The translations under genes and the position numbers were made by a program. A stretch of 64,000 nt of DNA from Datnioides undecimradiatus. Taxonomy: Eukaryota > Chordata > Actinopteri > Lobotiformes > Datnioididae. How positions within the stretch are numbered: position 1 is the stretch's first letter; each line of letters starts with the position of its first letter. Location: assembly GCA_008933995.1 (NCBI GenBank), contig WARS01000090.1, forward strand, positions 3,274,425-3,338,424, given 5' to 3'. The notes below the pieces were generated by a model that was given only the letters and a program-made list of their open reading frames with translations, ran no database searches and was not told the DNA's origin. Shown here one piece after another: positions 10,801 through 22,057 of this stretch.

Positions 10801-12631
10801 TCGAACTCTCGCCAAGGAAGCTTTCCCTCGCCTGTCCCTCATCAAACCCATTCTCACTGGCCTGCTCTCTCGACACCTTGTGCCTCGGCCTGGAGATTCA
10901 TCCTCCACCCTGAAGGAGGTGAAGAGGATGATGAGGCGGAACCTGGCGAGTTGCTATGACAACCCCGTCGTCAACAGGGCTCTGTGCGTGGCATGTTCCC
11001 TCGACCCCCAGTTTCATGGGCTGAGGTTCATGGAGGAGAAGGTGAGTCATGAGGTTAAAAAGCTGCTGCTGCTGCTGCTGCTGCTGTTACTGTTGCTGTG
11101 CCTTTCAGATTCTCTCTTTCTGCAGAGCTTGTCTCTTGTCATTGTCACTGTCTCATTGTATTGTTGAGTATAATTATGGAAAAAGTAAGATCAGAGTCTG
11201 TTATTCATCAACATTTCTGTGTTTGAGAGCTTAGCTCACACAGTATTTCTAAACAGTTAATGCTGAGTCCAGGAACAGTAAAAGTAAAGTAGTTAGTCAG
11301 TGATGGCCTTGGAGATAACACTGATTTACTAAGCTGGTTAGACAGAAATGCAAATGATTGCATCTTGCATTAGAGCAGACAAACACACAGTTCCTTTCCG
11401 TTCCTCACGCCTTCGGTCTTGTGTATTTAGCTTTGATGAGGCTAGAAATGCTGGTACTGTTGATGATTGCTGCTCAATGGGACTGATTGAGTAAATGGTT
11501 GTAATTAGTTTGTTTTGTTTGTTTTTAGGTGGCTAAAATACATTTTACTGCTGACCCCATCCCCAGCAGCACATTGCTTTACCTCGTTTATCAGTTTTCC
11601 GGTTCCTTCTCCTCCAAATCTCGGGCGTGCCTACCACCATTATTACTGTCAGCAGTAGACTGTGGATAAATACCTCATACAGCCCCACTTCTAAAGCAAG
11701 GCCAGACACATTTTGGGAGTGGTGGGGTTCACTTGTTTCAGACATATTAATGATTAATATGTACTGCTTTGCTGCTTCTTTCCGTTTCTGGTGCTAAAAT
11801 GCTCATCTGTAATTGTCAAGGACTCTTTAGGTAGCCTTCTTAGTCTGTAGTACAAAAACCCGACTTACCTCAATAACCCAGAATCACAGGTCATAGTTAT
11901 AATAATGTCTGAGGAAACAAAGGCGTAATGTTTGTGTTGTGTTCATTTTCAAGGAGCAGGCAGCCACGTTTGATTGGCTGAAGAAAGAGGCCGTCAGGAT
12001 CGTGAAGGAGGACAGGAGGAGAAGCCAAGGCAAGAAGCAAAGCCAGAGCAAGAGAAGCCCCTCGCCTGCATCACCAGAGTCTGAGAGTGACTTGCTGCGG
12101 AGGAGCAAGCGCTTAAAAGAGTCCCGCCCGATCAACTTCAGGGAGCTTGAGGATGAGGATGAAGCGAGTGATGCAGGGGAAGCTGATGAGAGCGAGGCGG
12201 CGGATCCTGGGTCTCAAGGCAGCCTCTCTGGTATGGAGTTCCTCCTGGGAGACTTGTTCTGCTCTGCCCCCAGGAGCAGGCAGAGCTCCGTAGAGGAGTC
12301 CATAGACATGGAGATGTCTGTCTTCAGAGCTGACAGGGGGACCTCTCTCGGGGTGGAGCCGCTGCAGTGGTGGAGGACAAAGGCAGTGCAGTTTCCGCTG
12401 TTGGCCACGGTGGCACGAGCCTACCTGGCTGCCCCGGCAGTGGCGGGTAACGCTGCGCTGGACTTCATGCAGGAAGGAACCGGAGCCTCGTACAGGAAGA
12501 GAGCGAATATTCCACCAGAGGGTTTGGACTCCATCTTGTTTCTGCACCACAACCACATGCCCACCACTGACAGCGGGCAAACGGCAGTAAGGAGTTATGA
12601 CAGGAACAGTGGGATTGAAAAGACCCCATAA
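4802..12631 (+). CDS. BED - PR/SET - BED - hAT transposase fusion gene, 8 exons, 1236 aa
   Basis: Exons: 4802-5042, 7127-7357, 7902-8233, 8401-8465, 8604-8761, 8864-9379, 9552-11041, 11954-12631. All junctions are GT/AG and phases match throughout (3711 nt including stop). Residues 14-60 form a BED zinc finger (C35, C38, H55, H60). An acidic linker follows. Residues about 195-340 form a PR/SET domain of the PRDM7/9/11 type, with GPFVGEV, NWMRYV and TELRVWIGKDY. Residues about 450-500 are a second BED finger (C474, C477, H493, H498/H499). From about 516 on it is a hAT transposase-like region ending in a C-terminal dimerisation segment (EPLQWW, FPLLATVARAYLAAP, LFLHHN). An RKRGRPP AT-hook-like motif lies before the hAT core. 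PR domains bind or modify chromatin, BED fingers bind DNA and the hAT tail dimerises, so a nuclear regulator is inferred. The first hAT acidic residue survives (SVDVW, about D645), but the second Asp position reads GGEGR and the usual SERxFS-type motif is lost, so transposition activity is unlikely. I do not recognise a named orthologue. Confidence 0.85.
5398..6338 (+). mobile_element. hAT-like element with BED exon, in intron 1 of the fusion gene
   Basis: The 5' end TAGGGGTGTGACT and the reverse complement of the 3' end, TAGGGGTGGGACT, are inverted repeats differing at one position. The inner sequence next to them (AACGCGTTAA on the left, AATCGAGTCCCACCCC on the right) is typical of fish ZBED-type hAT elements. 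The element is 941 bp and encodes only a first transposase exon, so it is non-autonomous or internally deleted. I could not see a convincing 8-bp target-site duplication, which suggests age or an imprecise boundary. Confidence 0.65.
5564..5846 (+). CDS. BED zinc-finger exon of the intronic hAT element
   Basis: An ATG in good context (AAAATGG) opens 94 codons plus one base before a strong donor, GTAAGTG, at 5847. The product has a BED finger: CKLC, then YHLNAKH, preceded by a YFKKRPDG aromatic segment, and a basic tail NKRCRQPK. This is the N-terminal DNA-binding part of a ZBED/hAT transposase. The rest of the transposase is absent from the element. The donor leaves phase 1, the same phase as the host gene's own BED exon (ends 5042) and as the exon 2 acceptor (7127). 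It could therefore act as an alternative first exon of the host gene. No transcript evidence is available here. Confidence 0.6.
7358..7479 (+). other. Crypton/KIAA1958-like (DUF3504-type) coding remnant behind the exon 2 donor
   Basis: The exon 2 frame stays open past the donor at 7358 and encodes KKQTTWAVNCF, then LRTVDLTTVEKTELNG, before TAA at 7477-7479. This matches the start of the Crypton-derived domain found in ZMYM2/3/4, QRICH1 and KIAA1958-type proteins (TKxxTxWAxxxF ... eeLN), from memory of the family. The expected continuation (LRxFYxE) is missing. If intron 2 were retained, the product would be BED plus this extension, 197 residues. A weaker donor at 7476 would leave the wrong phase for exon 3. 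Confidence 0.55.
11062..11086 (+). repeat. (GCT)n microsatellite at start of intron 7
   Basis: About eight perfect GCT units start 20 bases after the GTGAGT donor of the long hAT exon of the fusion gene, followed by imperfect units. Confidence 0.9.
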
Positions 12632-12866
12632 ATAAGGTTATTATTATTATTGTTATTGTTGTTGTAAACCCCTTAAACTTAAAAATTATGTAAACATAAT
12701 TCATTATGCTGTTGCACATGGGAGGGTGCAGTTCACACTCACACCTTCTCCAGGTGGATTAACAGCAGCTAGGACACAAATCAGTGTTGAGGATTGATGC
12801 AGTACACGCAGGGGCCATGCAACAACAGTAAAATCAGTCCATCTTAGGAAGAAAGACTCATTATTC

Positions 12867-12872
12867 ATTAAA
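12867..12872 (+). terminator. Candidate polyadenylation signal of the fusion gene
   Basis: ATTAAA, the second commonest vertebrate hexamer, lies about 235 bases after the fusion gene stop. No AATAAA is nearer. Confidence 0.35.
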
Positions 12873-13811
12873 AGAAATGAGTAATTAACTGTAAACTGTA
12901 TTTAACTTTGCTGTGAGTGTCATGTAGCGCCTAGTGCCTTACCTCTTTTTGGAACACACTCACACAGTAGACTGGAGAGTATTTGTCGTTTTAAGTTTTT
13001 AAGTTTTTGATCCGTGAACTGTGCTGATTGTCCGTCTGTCGAAACACTGATGAAAGTCCTCCACGGTAGCATTGTCTGAAACTGTGAGACCACGTGCCTT
13101 TTTACTTTCGCATTACCACTTGTCTGTTATGGATCGGTAAAATGGGAAAGAAAGCTCCAAAGACTCAATATTAGCTCATTTAATGCTGTTTTTTTCCTCA
13201 GTGAAGCACACGGAGAGCTTCGCATGCACATTGTACACTGTAAACACAGCAAATGAAGCTTATTAGCCGATGTCTGTATCGTCTTAGACTGTGATGATCG
13301 TACTCATGTACGGACAAGCAGAATAATAGTTTGTTTTGGTTATGCAGTAGATATGAAGCGTCTACACACACGTCTGAGATTTCAGGTTTTTGACAGCAGT
13401 GTAAATGTCGGCCTTGTTTTGTATTCTGAGATCTCTTCGCCATTTGAAGGAAGTTCTAATCTTTTGCAAACAGGAGTCGGATAAAATTCAAAAAGTCTAG
13501 ATGTGTGAAGTTAACAGAGACTTCCTGCTGTATTAAACTTATTCAGGGTTTCATAATTTTCCTTTTACCTAAAATGATTTTTATTTACTGTGTATTAGAT
13601 CGCATTAAAGATGCAACAAGGCTGACCTTTACATTATTATTTCTCTCTTTACATTTCAAAAATTACAGTTTCATCCGGGTATGTAGACTTTTTATATCCA
13701 CTGTAGATGTCTTACTGTAATGTAACTGTGTTTTAACAGCACACAGTACAGTAGTAGTATTCGAACTGTAGGTTGTGTACAGTGAATAACACATTTGCAT
13801 TTTCCTTTTTT

Positions 13812-13817
13812 TTTATT
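13812..13817 (-). terminator. Polyadenylation signal of slc43a3
   Basis: Minus-strand AATAAA (plus TTTATT) lies about 210 bases beyond the slc43a3 stop codon. Confidence 0.55.
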
Positions 13818-14028
13818 GAACTATTAAAACATTTTGGATTATACAAAACATTAAAAACGTGTGCATCTGTTCTCACAAGCATTAAAAACATTTAAATGAG
13901 TGCACTTAGATTTAAAAAAAACCAAAAGTTTTACAAAATACTTAAAAAAAACAACAAATTACCTGAAATATAAAACTCATGGACAGACAAAAACACCTAT
14001 TTATCCCTACAACCTCTTATGCCTTGAA

Positions 14029-17000
14029 CTATAACTTGGCTTCAGCCATTTTGGAGCCATTAGTGGCCTCGGTGTGGCTGCTGCCCTCTCTGTGACGGGC
14101 TACTCTCCTGCAGTGGATGAAGACATAGGCGGGATGGATAAACACCAGCAGAGTGAGGAGCGACAGAGCAATGTCCACCTGTAACAGATCAAAACAACAG
14201 CTTCCTCAGCTTTGTCAGTCACAGCATCTTGCTACTCTTTAGTTTTCTATACCGTATATTTTAACACATTCATCTCTCCAATATTTGAGCTCTCTTGGGC
14301 ACTTACAAAAAAGGGGTCTCCGCCCAGAGCTCCTTTGACCAGGGCGAAGCAGGGATACTGCAGCAGAGAGACAACAGCGGATAAAGACATCGCCAGGCCG
14401 TACAGCTTCCCAAAGTGACAGGCTGGAAAACTGAGACGGAGACAGAGAGAGAGAGACGTCATTTCAGTGTTTACAACTGCAGAAAACACAGCAATGACTC
14501 ACAAATACCAAGTGTCGTGTTGTGAGGTGTGTCTTTTTTTATTTCGTCCATCCCCGTCGTGTGTGTACGTGATAGCTACTCACGCAATGCTAATAAACGC
14601 TGCATTTCCCCCGTAGAGGAAGGAGCGATTGAGGACTTGCAGAACAAAGGTGAGGTACTGCAGCGGGAGGACAGGAATGGAGGCGCACACGGAGAACAGC
14701 AGACACTGCAGGGCGGTCAGGAACAGGGACAGAGTGGAGGAGCGCAGGTCTGCCTCCTGCTCTGTTTCTCCTGGAGGGGATAAAATGGCAAAGAAGTAAT
14801 AAGCTGAGATGTTCTGTGGCAAACACACACACACAAACACACATGCATTGATTTACCAGGTGCCAAAGGCTTTCCCTTGTGTCTGTCCATGATAAGTCCG
14901 TTCCAGGGGGCACACAGCACGCCACACAGCTGGGTCATGGCAAAAGCATTGGTGTACTGACTCACTGAGGGAAACATGACAGGAGGGGAAACGGGAGTTC
15001 AGGTGAACTGGCGGCCGTGGTGCGTGTGATAAAGAGTCAGCGATTTTTATGACGAGTTACCCAGGCCGGGGTCGTTGTTGGCCAGCCGGTTGAGCATCGG
15101 GTTCAGCGTGCCGATGAAAAGGTAGTGCCTCAGCTGCATTATGGAAAACCACAAGACGTACCACAGGAAGAACCAGGACAGCACGCAGCTCCGGAAACTC
15201 GCCACTAAACAAATTAAACGTGATAAATTCGTAAGTATTTGCGTTTTATTGATCAACCATGTCATTCAAACCAAACGTGAACGCGGCTGTATTAGCAGCA
15301 AATGAGAGTCATTACCTTTTCCTGAATCTTGAGCCTCTGTCCCGTCTTCAGTTGCTGTTTCCATGTTGCCCATCCCACTGGCCTGCTGTGAATGTGCCAT
15401 CGCACCATCCCTCATCCTCTCGAACTGCTCCACGTTGTATGTGTTGCCCTGTCCGCATTTCAGTCTGCACGCACAGGGAAAGTGAAAGTCGATGTAACGC
15501 GGCAACCGTGGAGACGATCTACGAGTAGCTGCTTCCAAGAGATGCTCACCCGTAGCTGTAGTATTGCGGCAGAGGGTAGGGGATGCGGGATCTGGGCATC
15601 AGCAGGAAGGTCCTTAGCAGGTGTATGATGCTGCAGAACGACAAGACAAGGAAGGAGGTGCGGAGAGAGACGCCCTGTTCATACAGAACCTGGAAAGCAA
15701 GCAGATGGAAAATGGTTAACAGCCTTTATTCATAGACATTTATGCATGTTACATAAATGTAGGCCAATGCCTTTCAAGCACAGAGGCTTCAAATTGTGTA
15801 TTTCACATGCACTTCAAACCACAAGTTAAACTGGATTTAATTCATAAAGATCAAATTAAATGTATTTTTTAATGTTTTGGGAAAAACTTGATAGAATACC
15901 CTGGCAACTGTAATCCTGATATTTGTTTTATGACAGCTGCCCATCTGGTAAATGAGTTCAGATGCTGCACTCTTTTACCTTGAAGATGAGAAACACAGCA
16001 GAGGAGGAGTCAAAGGCGCCGTTGTAGAGGGTGATGATGGTGGAGCGATGAGCGGCGAACAGGTTGCCCACCTTCCCGAAACACACAGATGCATTTCGGC
16101 TTACGAACATGTTGAAATCTAATTTAGTTTGGACACAACCGCGTGTTTTACGCTGAGATGTTCACCTGCATGTTTGTTAGAAGGAGCAGAATTCCTCCGA
16201 CAGCGATGCAGGACAAGGCGGGAAAAAGCATCTCTGAAAATGCTAAAGAACATCCAAAGGCAACCATCAGCAGCCTGAGACAAATAAACCATCTAACTTC
16301 TACTCTAAAGCATAGACTAACATAAAGGTGAACGATAAATCCAAACTATATTGTAATTTATCTTGCCTAATAACATGTTAGGGTCATTTGATTAACTGAT
16401 GTATATAGTGATTGCGTGTGCGCGTGTTCTCCTACCTGCACTGGAGAAGGCCACAAGAAGGGTTCCTGTCGTGTACAAACATCTGGAGAGAGGATCGTTT
16501 AGAGAAGCTACATCAGCATCTCATTTAACATTTCTCATTTATATTTATTTATTGTCATGTATCCAACAAAGCATGCAGGCATTTTCACACTTATCCCATA
16601 AGCAAATACAACTGTAATACCAGTAAGAACACCGTAAACTCATATTTATTATATTTTGATGGACAAATCTTAAATCTGGCTTGGGTCAAACATTCTCAGA
16701 TTTTTCAAGGAGTGGTCTCTTTAACCTGATGACCTGTATCACGTGATCTGAAGATACTCTCTCCTGTCATCCTTTGCAATAAATAAGTAACTTAAGTGTC
16801 AATATGTAACGCCAAAGCTGAAGAAATTAAGATTCCTTACTTTTCAAGAAAAAAGGCTGCAGACAATTGAATAATGCACCCGACACGTGTGACACGTCAG
16901 CCCGTGTTTTTAGTGAAATGTAACAGTAATATGGACAAACAGTCTGGGGACAAAGGGTTCAAAAACAGTCCAGTATAAACTGTTGACACTGACTCTGCAA

Positions 17001-18422
17001 ATGCGAGGGTCAATTAGGTCCATGACGTCAAAGGAGGTGGGCTGTGCTAGAGTGTAATCTCACTGCCTCTGTTAGACACTCCCTACGTTTATCTCTGCAG
17101 CCCTCACCAGTCGCCCTTCATCTTAACTGAAAACTGTGGCAACAACTGAACTGAAGTTATTTCAAACAGTTAGCCACTCATTTGCCTTGTGCTTTTGTTT
17201 CATTATGCCATCTGAGGTCTGACTATTAACTTCTGAAGCACACAAGAGGAATAAAATATGCAATCCAGCGGTTGGCAAGTCAACGGACCACAACTTAATG
17301 TTTATCCATGGGCCAAATGAAAACGTCTGTTCCACTCTGTTGTTAAGATGCTAAATGGTGCAAGGATACCAAGTGCTTGTAACTGACTTCTCGTGCAAAG
17401 TGCCACTCTGCATGCCATATTCAGATTGTGCAAAGTAAGCAATCCTAGAAGTTTAAAGAACATCTCATTGGCCAAACTGAACCTCATGATGGACCAAGTT
17501 GGTGCCCCTCTTTGGGCAGCCCAGTAAACAAGCGTCAGATCTGCTACCACTTGCCTATCCATCCCATTCTTGTGATCACGGTATCTCGGGAACGACTTGA
17601 GGGAATTTATTCAAATTTTACAAAGATGCCTACTTGGATTCCACTTGGATTATTATCTGATTAGGTTGTTGCAATCAAAGGTCAGAGAACGAGGTTGTTG
17701 TCACTTCACAAAACATGTTTTTAGCCGTATCTCAGGAACATCTGGAGGAGACCCCTTGGCACAAACACTCCCCTGGATGTGAGGATAAACTGATTACATC
17801 TTGGTGGTCAAAGGTTAAAGGTCACACTGACTTTTCAAAACATGTTTGGCCTAATTCACATAAATGTCTTGCAGGATAAAATGAGAAAATGTTGTCATTT
17901 ACAGACAGCTACGTGGTTGCAATTCTAGTTTTTAACCGCAAGCATCTAAATTTCTTTTTTTAGATTTTGGGTGCCGAGATAAAAATTAGACAAACTCACA
18001 TTCCCAGTAGCCTGGTCACCATGGTGCCAAATCGATCGAAGAGGTAGCCATTGACGAGATTCAGGAAGTTGTTGAGGAAGGAGGCGATGGTGAAGACCAG
18101 AGAGAACTGCTCGTCCTGCTTACTGCAGTCTGTGAGGACGAGAAACTTGTCTGCCTGAGGTTTTACCAAGCTGGGACACTCACAACCCTGCAACAAGATC
18201 ACCTCTCAAACCCGAACTTCAGAGATGCTCACCTGTACCTGTCATGGTGCCGTTGGTACCTGGGATGCTGGTGCACAGCTGACTGAAGTAGCGATCCTCC
18301 TTCAGCACAAACATCAGAGAGGGAAAACCAAACACCACGCCGGCAAAGCACAGACACTCCAGCATCCCCGAGGCCAGAGTCAGCCTGTAGCGCAGCCTGG
18401 TACCGACCTCGTACCCCTGCAT
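14029..18422 (-). CDS. slc43a3: Solute carrier family 43 member 3 (nucleobase transporter), 12 exons, 509 aa
   Basis: Exons in transcript order: 18422-18233, 18129-18000, 16482-16436, 16233-16166, 16071-15979, 15689-15550, 15464-15316, 15204-15061, 14964-14857, 14770-14584, 14430-14307, 14178-14029. All junctions are GT/AG and the 1530-nt frame closes exactly. The protein is a 12-helix major facilitator. Matches to SLC43A3 include [79 protein letters not shown] and [20 protein letters not shown]. The human protein (491 aa) is the purine-selective nucleobase transporter ENBT1 of the plasma membrane; the same role is inferred here. NGT in the first outer loop is a potential glycosylation site. 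Exon 1 has two donors six bases apart. A non-coding first exon probably lies near 20083-20250. Confidence 0.95.
17560..17930. repeat. Dispersed teleost repeat in slc43a3 intron 2
   Basis: Phrases such as GTATCTCGGGAACGACTTGA, TTGGTGGTCAAAGGTTAAAG and a second ATCTCAGGAACATC copy are diverged versions of a very common teleost dispersed sequence. Two partial units seem to follow one another. I cannot assign the family by eye. Confidence 0.5.
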
Positions 18423-20706
18423 GCTTCACTTCCCCTCTCCAGGTCGCCAACAGCTTTAATTCCGGTTTGAGTTTAGCACTCAGAGAAAGTCTCTCTTTTC
18501 CTCTTTTTCTGTTCCTTTAATTCCTCTTTAAGCAATACTTTAGAGTTCCCTTTAGAAAGTGGTCTAAAGTGTCTAAGATACAGAACAAACAATAAGTAAA
18601 GGTGAGAATTTTTCATTTTTTCATTTACAGCAAAAACAGTAGAATATCAATGCAATATCATTTTTTACAGCAACTTTACCTTGGTTTTAAGGATAACAAG
18701 AGGTAAACATCCCACTCAGTATGTTGGTGTAAAAGTGCAGTTTTATGAGTGTACTTTATGAGAGTACTTTGTCCTCTCCTGCTCTGTTAGAGAGTTCAGT
18801 GTTCAGATTACACACTGCAGAGCGCCAAACTACTTACGATCTTACTATCTTATTATTTTAACTACTTACTATTCAACAGTGCTCCATTGGTCCAGTAAGA
18901 GTGAACTGTTGTTGTGAATTGGTGCTCTATAAATAAGACTGGATTGAAGAGAAACTCCCCTGATTCTACTCTTAATGTTAATTAATATATAAATGAAGGT
19001 CCACCTTTAAAAAAGCTATTTTTGCACAGGTTTAACTAATTCCTCCTCTCCAGACTCGATGACTCTGTCAGCACCCACTGAGATTACACGGGGTCATGGG
19101 AACGCACACATTCAAACACAGTAAAATGAATTTGTCTGGAAAATCTTGAACAGTGACACAAATTCCTCACTCTTGATCATGTCCTCTGAGTTTCTGGGGC
19201 AATGTAGCCAGTAGTGGAAAGTAATTAAGAACGTTTATTTTAGGGTTACAGTGATTAAAATGAAATATTGTAGTTTTTGCATCATTATATCCATCTAACA
19301 GGTGCATTTACTGGTTATTTTGCTGCAGCAGAGGCAGCTCCATGCTGGCAAATGTCAAAATGCTGCCAACACATTATTAATAATCATATAAATTTGCCTA
19401 ATGTTCAAAATACTATTATCACAATATGAAAACTACTATGAAACTCTGGAAAGGACCACTCTGAACTCAAATTATCATTTTTACCAGCAATGCATTAAAT
19501 GCATTTTGCTCACGTTTGTGCACGTTTACTTCAGTAAAACAGTTTTAAATTATGGTGCTTGAATAAAGCATTGCAATACTTCTCCAACCACTGTGTGAAT
19601 TTTGTATATATTATAGGACACGTGTTTTCCTTTGGAAGTTAACAAATGTTTTTTTTATATATAAATAGTATATTTTCATCTCTCTCCATCTCATGTCCTG
19701 CTCACAGTGCAACATGAGGACAGTGCGGCAGTTATCGCCAGGCGGTGTGGACTGTAATCCAGATTAGCTCACTTAATCTACAGGATGTGTACAGACACAT
19801 GGCGCAGCGTGGACAGACATAACTAAACGTAAATTGGACCCTTACAACGTGAGCGTCGCCTGGTTTATTAACTCTTATCATTAAAAACAACACGTGTGGA
19901 CGATTGACACTGTAAATGTGACTATAATGTGACTATAATGTTAATTACAACTATAATCAGTTGTAATTAACATCACTTCTCTTGTCTCCCCCGTGTGCAG
20001 ACGTTGAATCAATTCAGTTGAGTCTTTTAACAATTATTCAGCCAATACTTCCTGTATGACTTAGATTTGAAATTATGTTTACCTTGTTTTTCCAGGTGAT
20101 CCAAACACCCGTTACAGTCCTCGCGCGCAGGGACTCTGCAGGACAGTGACGCACCTTGCACCGAGCCGCGAGCTCGTCTATCTCAGCGTGCACAGCTGCG
20201 CCTCACTCTCCGGATCTGTCTGAGGTCCGGCGGTAATGACAGCAGTTGGACGCAGTGCGGGGAAACCACACCAACATATGGGTCGCTATTATATACACAC
20301 TAATTCCCATTCATTTTAAATTAGCGAATTACAGGCTGATCTAACGGAGTTTAAGTTTCGCTTACATGATGAAATTATTGTAATTAATCCACTGAAGCCT
20401 GGTGATAGAATATGACAATGGAAAACCGATTAAACCAAAAGGCTGCACGATTATTATGATTTCCTATTTTATGTTGAAAACATTATTAAACATTAACTGC
20501 TGTCTTTTGGTGCATTTTGGATTTTTTTCTTTTTCTAATAACACTTGTACTGCACAGTAAACTGTTTTTAGATGGTGAATTGGGTTTGTGATACAAAAAA
20601 TGAATCAGTAGAAGGCCTAAACGACTCTTCTAAGCAAAGGAATAGTTGCAAACTAGTGCTTCCATTGCTTATTACCTCCCTCTGGAGGTAAAAACGTGGT
20701 ATTATT
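18423..20706. other. slc43a3 5' intron and upstream sequence
   Basis: AT-rich sequence without coding frames of note. A minus-strand donor (AACAAG followed by GTAAAC, at 20082/20081) bounds a GC-richer block at 20083-20250, the best candidate for a non-coding first exon and promoter of slc43a3. No other gene is visible. Confidence 0.45.
20083..20250 (-). promoter_or_regulatory. Candidate non-coding exon 1 and promoter of slc43a3
   Basis: This GC-rich, CpG-containing block ends in a consensus donor on the minus strand and lies upstream of the coding start at 18422. The acceptor just before the start codon could not be fixed. Confidence 0.35.
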
Positions 20707-21290
20707 CAAACCCTTGGTTGACTGGCTGTAAGACATACAGCAAGTCATTGGACAGGTGTTCAAGTTTTTCAAACACACTCTCTGCTAACAGCCCTGAAAC
20801 CTCCATAGACATAGAATAAGTCATAAAGACTCGACTACATCTGCCCCGATCAACTGTACGCGCTGTCAATGTTCAATTTATAAGCAACAGCAGCTCAGTC
20901 ACAAAGTGTTGGATCATGCAAACTCAGAGTAGGACCAACTGATCACATAAAAAGCTTCACTACAGAGTTTCAAACTGCTTCTGGAAGCAACATCAGCAGC
21001 ACCTCATCGTCGGCTGGAGTGGTGTAAATCTTGCTGAAACTAAACTAAAAAGTGGAAATGTGTTTTTGGAGGTCCTTTGGCGGTCTCAACTTGCCATAAC
21101 ACTTCTGGGATTTCTTGTCGCTCCAGCATGAATCTCCCCTGTTTACAATGTTAGGCCTGAAAAGAGCTTGAGAACCCCGATTAGCCTGCACCTCACCCCA
21201 ACTGAACACATTTGGGATGAATCAGACTGCAGATTATGAGTGAAGCCTTCTTATTCAACATCAGTGCTTCAACTCATACATGTACTGTAA
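20707..21290 (+). mobile_element. Decayed, internally deleted Tc1-like transposon
   Basis: Collinear blocks correspond to a common fish Tc1-like transposase. One resembles the helix-turn-helix stretch (CGACTACATCTGCCCCGATC, then GCAACAGCAGCTCAG), another the middle segment (GTCGGCTGGAGTGGTGTAAA), and a third the C-terminal stretch (CTGAACACATTTGGGATGAA, then CAACATCAGTGCTTCAACTC). The parts between are deleted and stops interrupt every frame. It has no coding capacity. The match is to the family as I remember it. Confidence 0.6.
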
Positions 21291-21616
21291 TTTACAGTAT
21301 GTCAAGTTGTGCCATTAAATGTAAAAAAAATATACCATCAACACGGCTCAAATACAGAAAATTGACATTAATGTAAAAGGATTTTTATTCAAGACAAATG
21401 TATTGAACGGCAAACAGACAAGATGGAATCTCGTGTAATCTCTTATAAAACACAATCTAACAAACTATAACAATCAGAATCAAAACAAAATTTTAAAACT
21501 GAGAAACACAGAAACAGAGCTCCAATGTTATCAATGAATGTTGCTTTGAGTCTGCGACATGTTTCCGAGTTGTTGGCCAAACAACTTTAAAAGGATAAAG
21601 AAGAAGAAAGAGCTCT

Positions 21617-21633
21617 TCTGCCACCTACTGGAC
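21617..21633 (-). promoter_or_regulatory. CTCF-like motif
   Basis: Minus strand reads CCAGTAGGTGGCAG, an excellent match to the CTCF core. It faces the similar plus-strand motif at 4681, so the two are convergent around the fusion gene and slc43a3. Binding is not shown. Confidence 0.35.
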
Positions 21634-21744
21634 TCATACCTCGTAATACAGCTTTAACCATGACAACATCAGCTGCTTCCCATTAGGAGGCTAAAAACTG
21701 ATAATTAGAAAAGACATTTTGAGAAATACACCTAATGTTATTGT

Positions 21745-21870
21745 CAAGAGTTGGATGAGAAGATAGAAACCACTCTCATCTAGGGTGAAGGCTACTACTT
21801 CCAGATAGTTAGCTTATGGCTTAGCTTGAAACTAGGGGAAACGGCTCAACTGGCTCTCTCCACAGGTGAG
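21745..21870 (+). repeat. Dispersed teleost repeat
   Basis: The segment starting GAGTTGGATGAGAAGATAGA, with CCACTCTCAT, TTAGCTTATGGCTTAGCTTG and a GGGGAAACGGCTC block, is a diverged copy of a repeat very common in percomorph genomes. I cannot name the family. Confidence 0.5.
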
Positions 21871-22057
21871 CTACCCAGCTGCTGGTGGCATCTTCATATC
21901 TACCATCCAGACATGAGAAGGCAACAGTGATAGGACCTGAATACTGGCAGGAGTAGTTGAGCGATTAAAACTTTGGAACGGGCAGTGAAATAAAATAAGG
22001 TATAGATGTATAAAATAGACTGATTAAGCTTTTAAGAGCCATGATCATAACGATACA

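Larger units (their letters stand above)
12632..14028. other. 3' flanks of two convergent genes
   Basis: AT-rich sequence between the fusion gene stop and the slc43a3 stop. It contains the candidate polyadenylation sites of both genes. Small open frames here have no family features. Confidence 0.5.
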
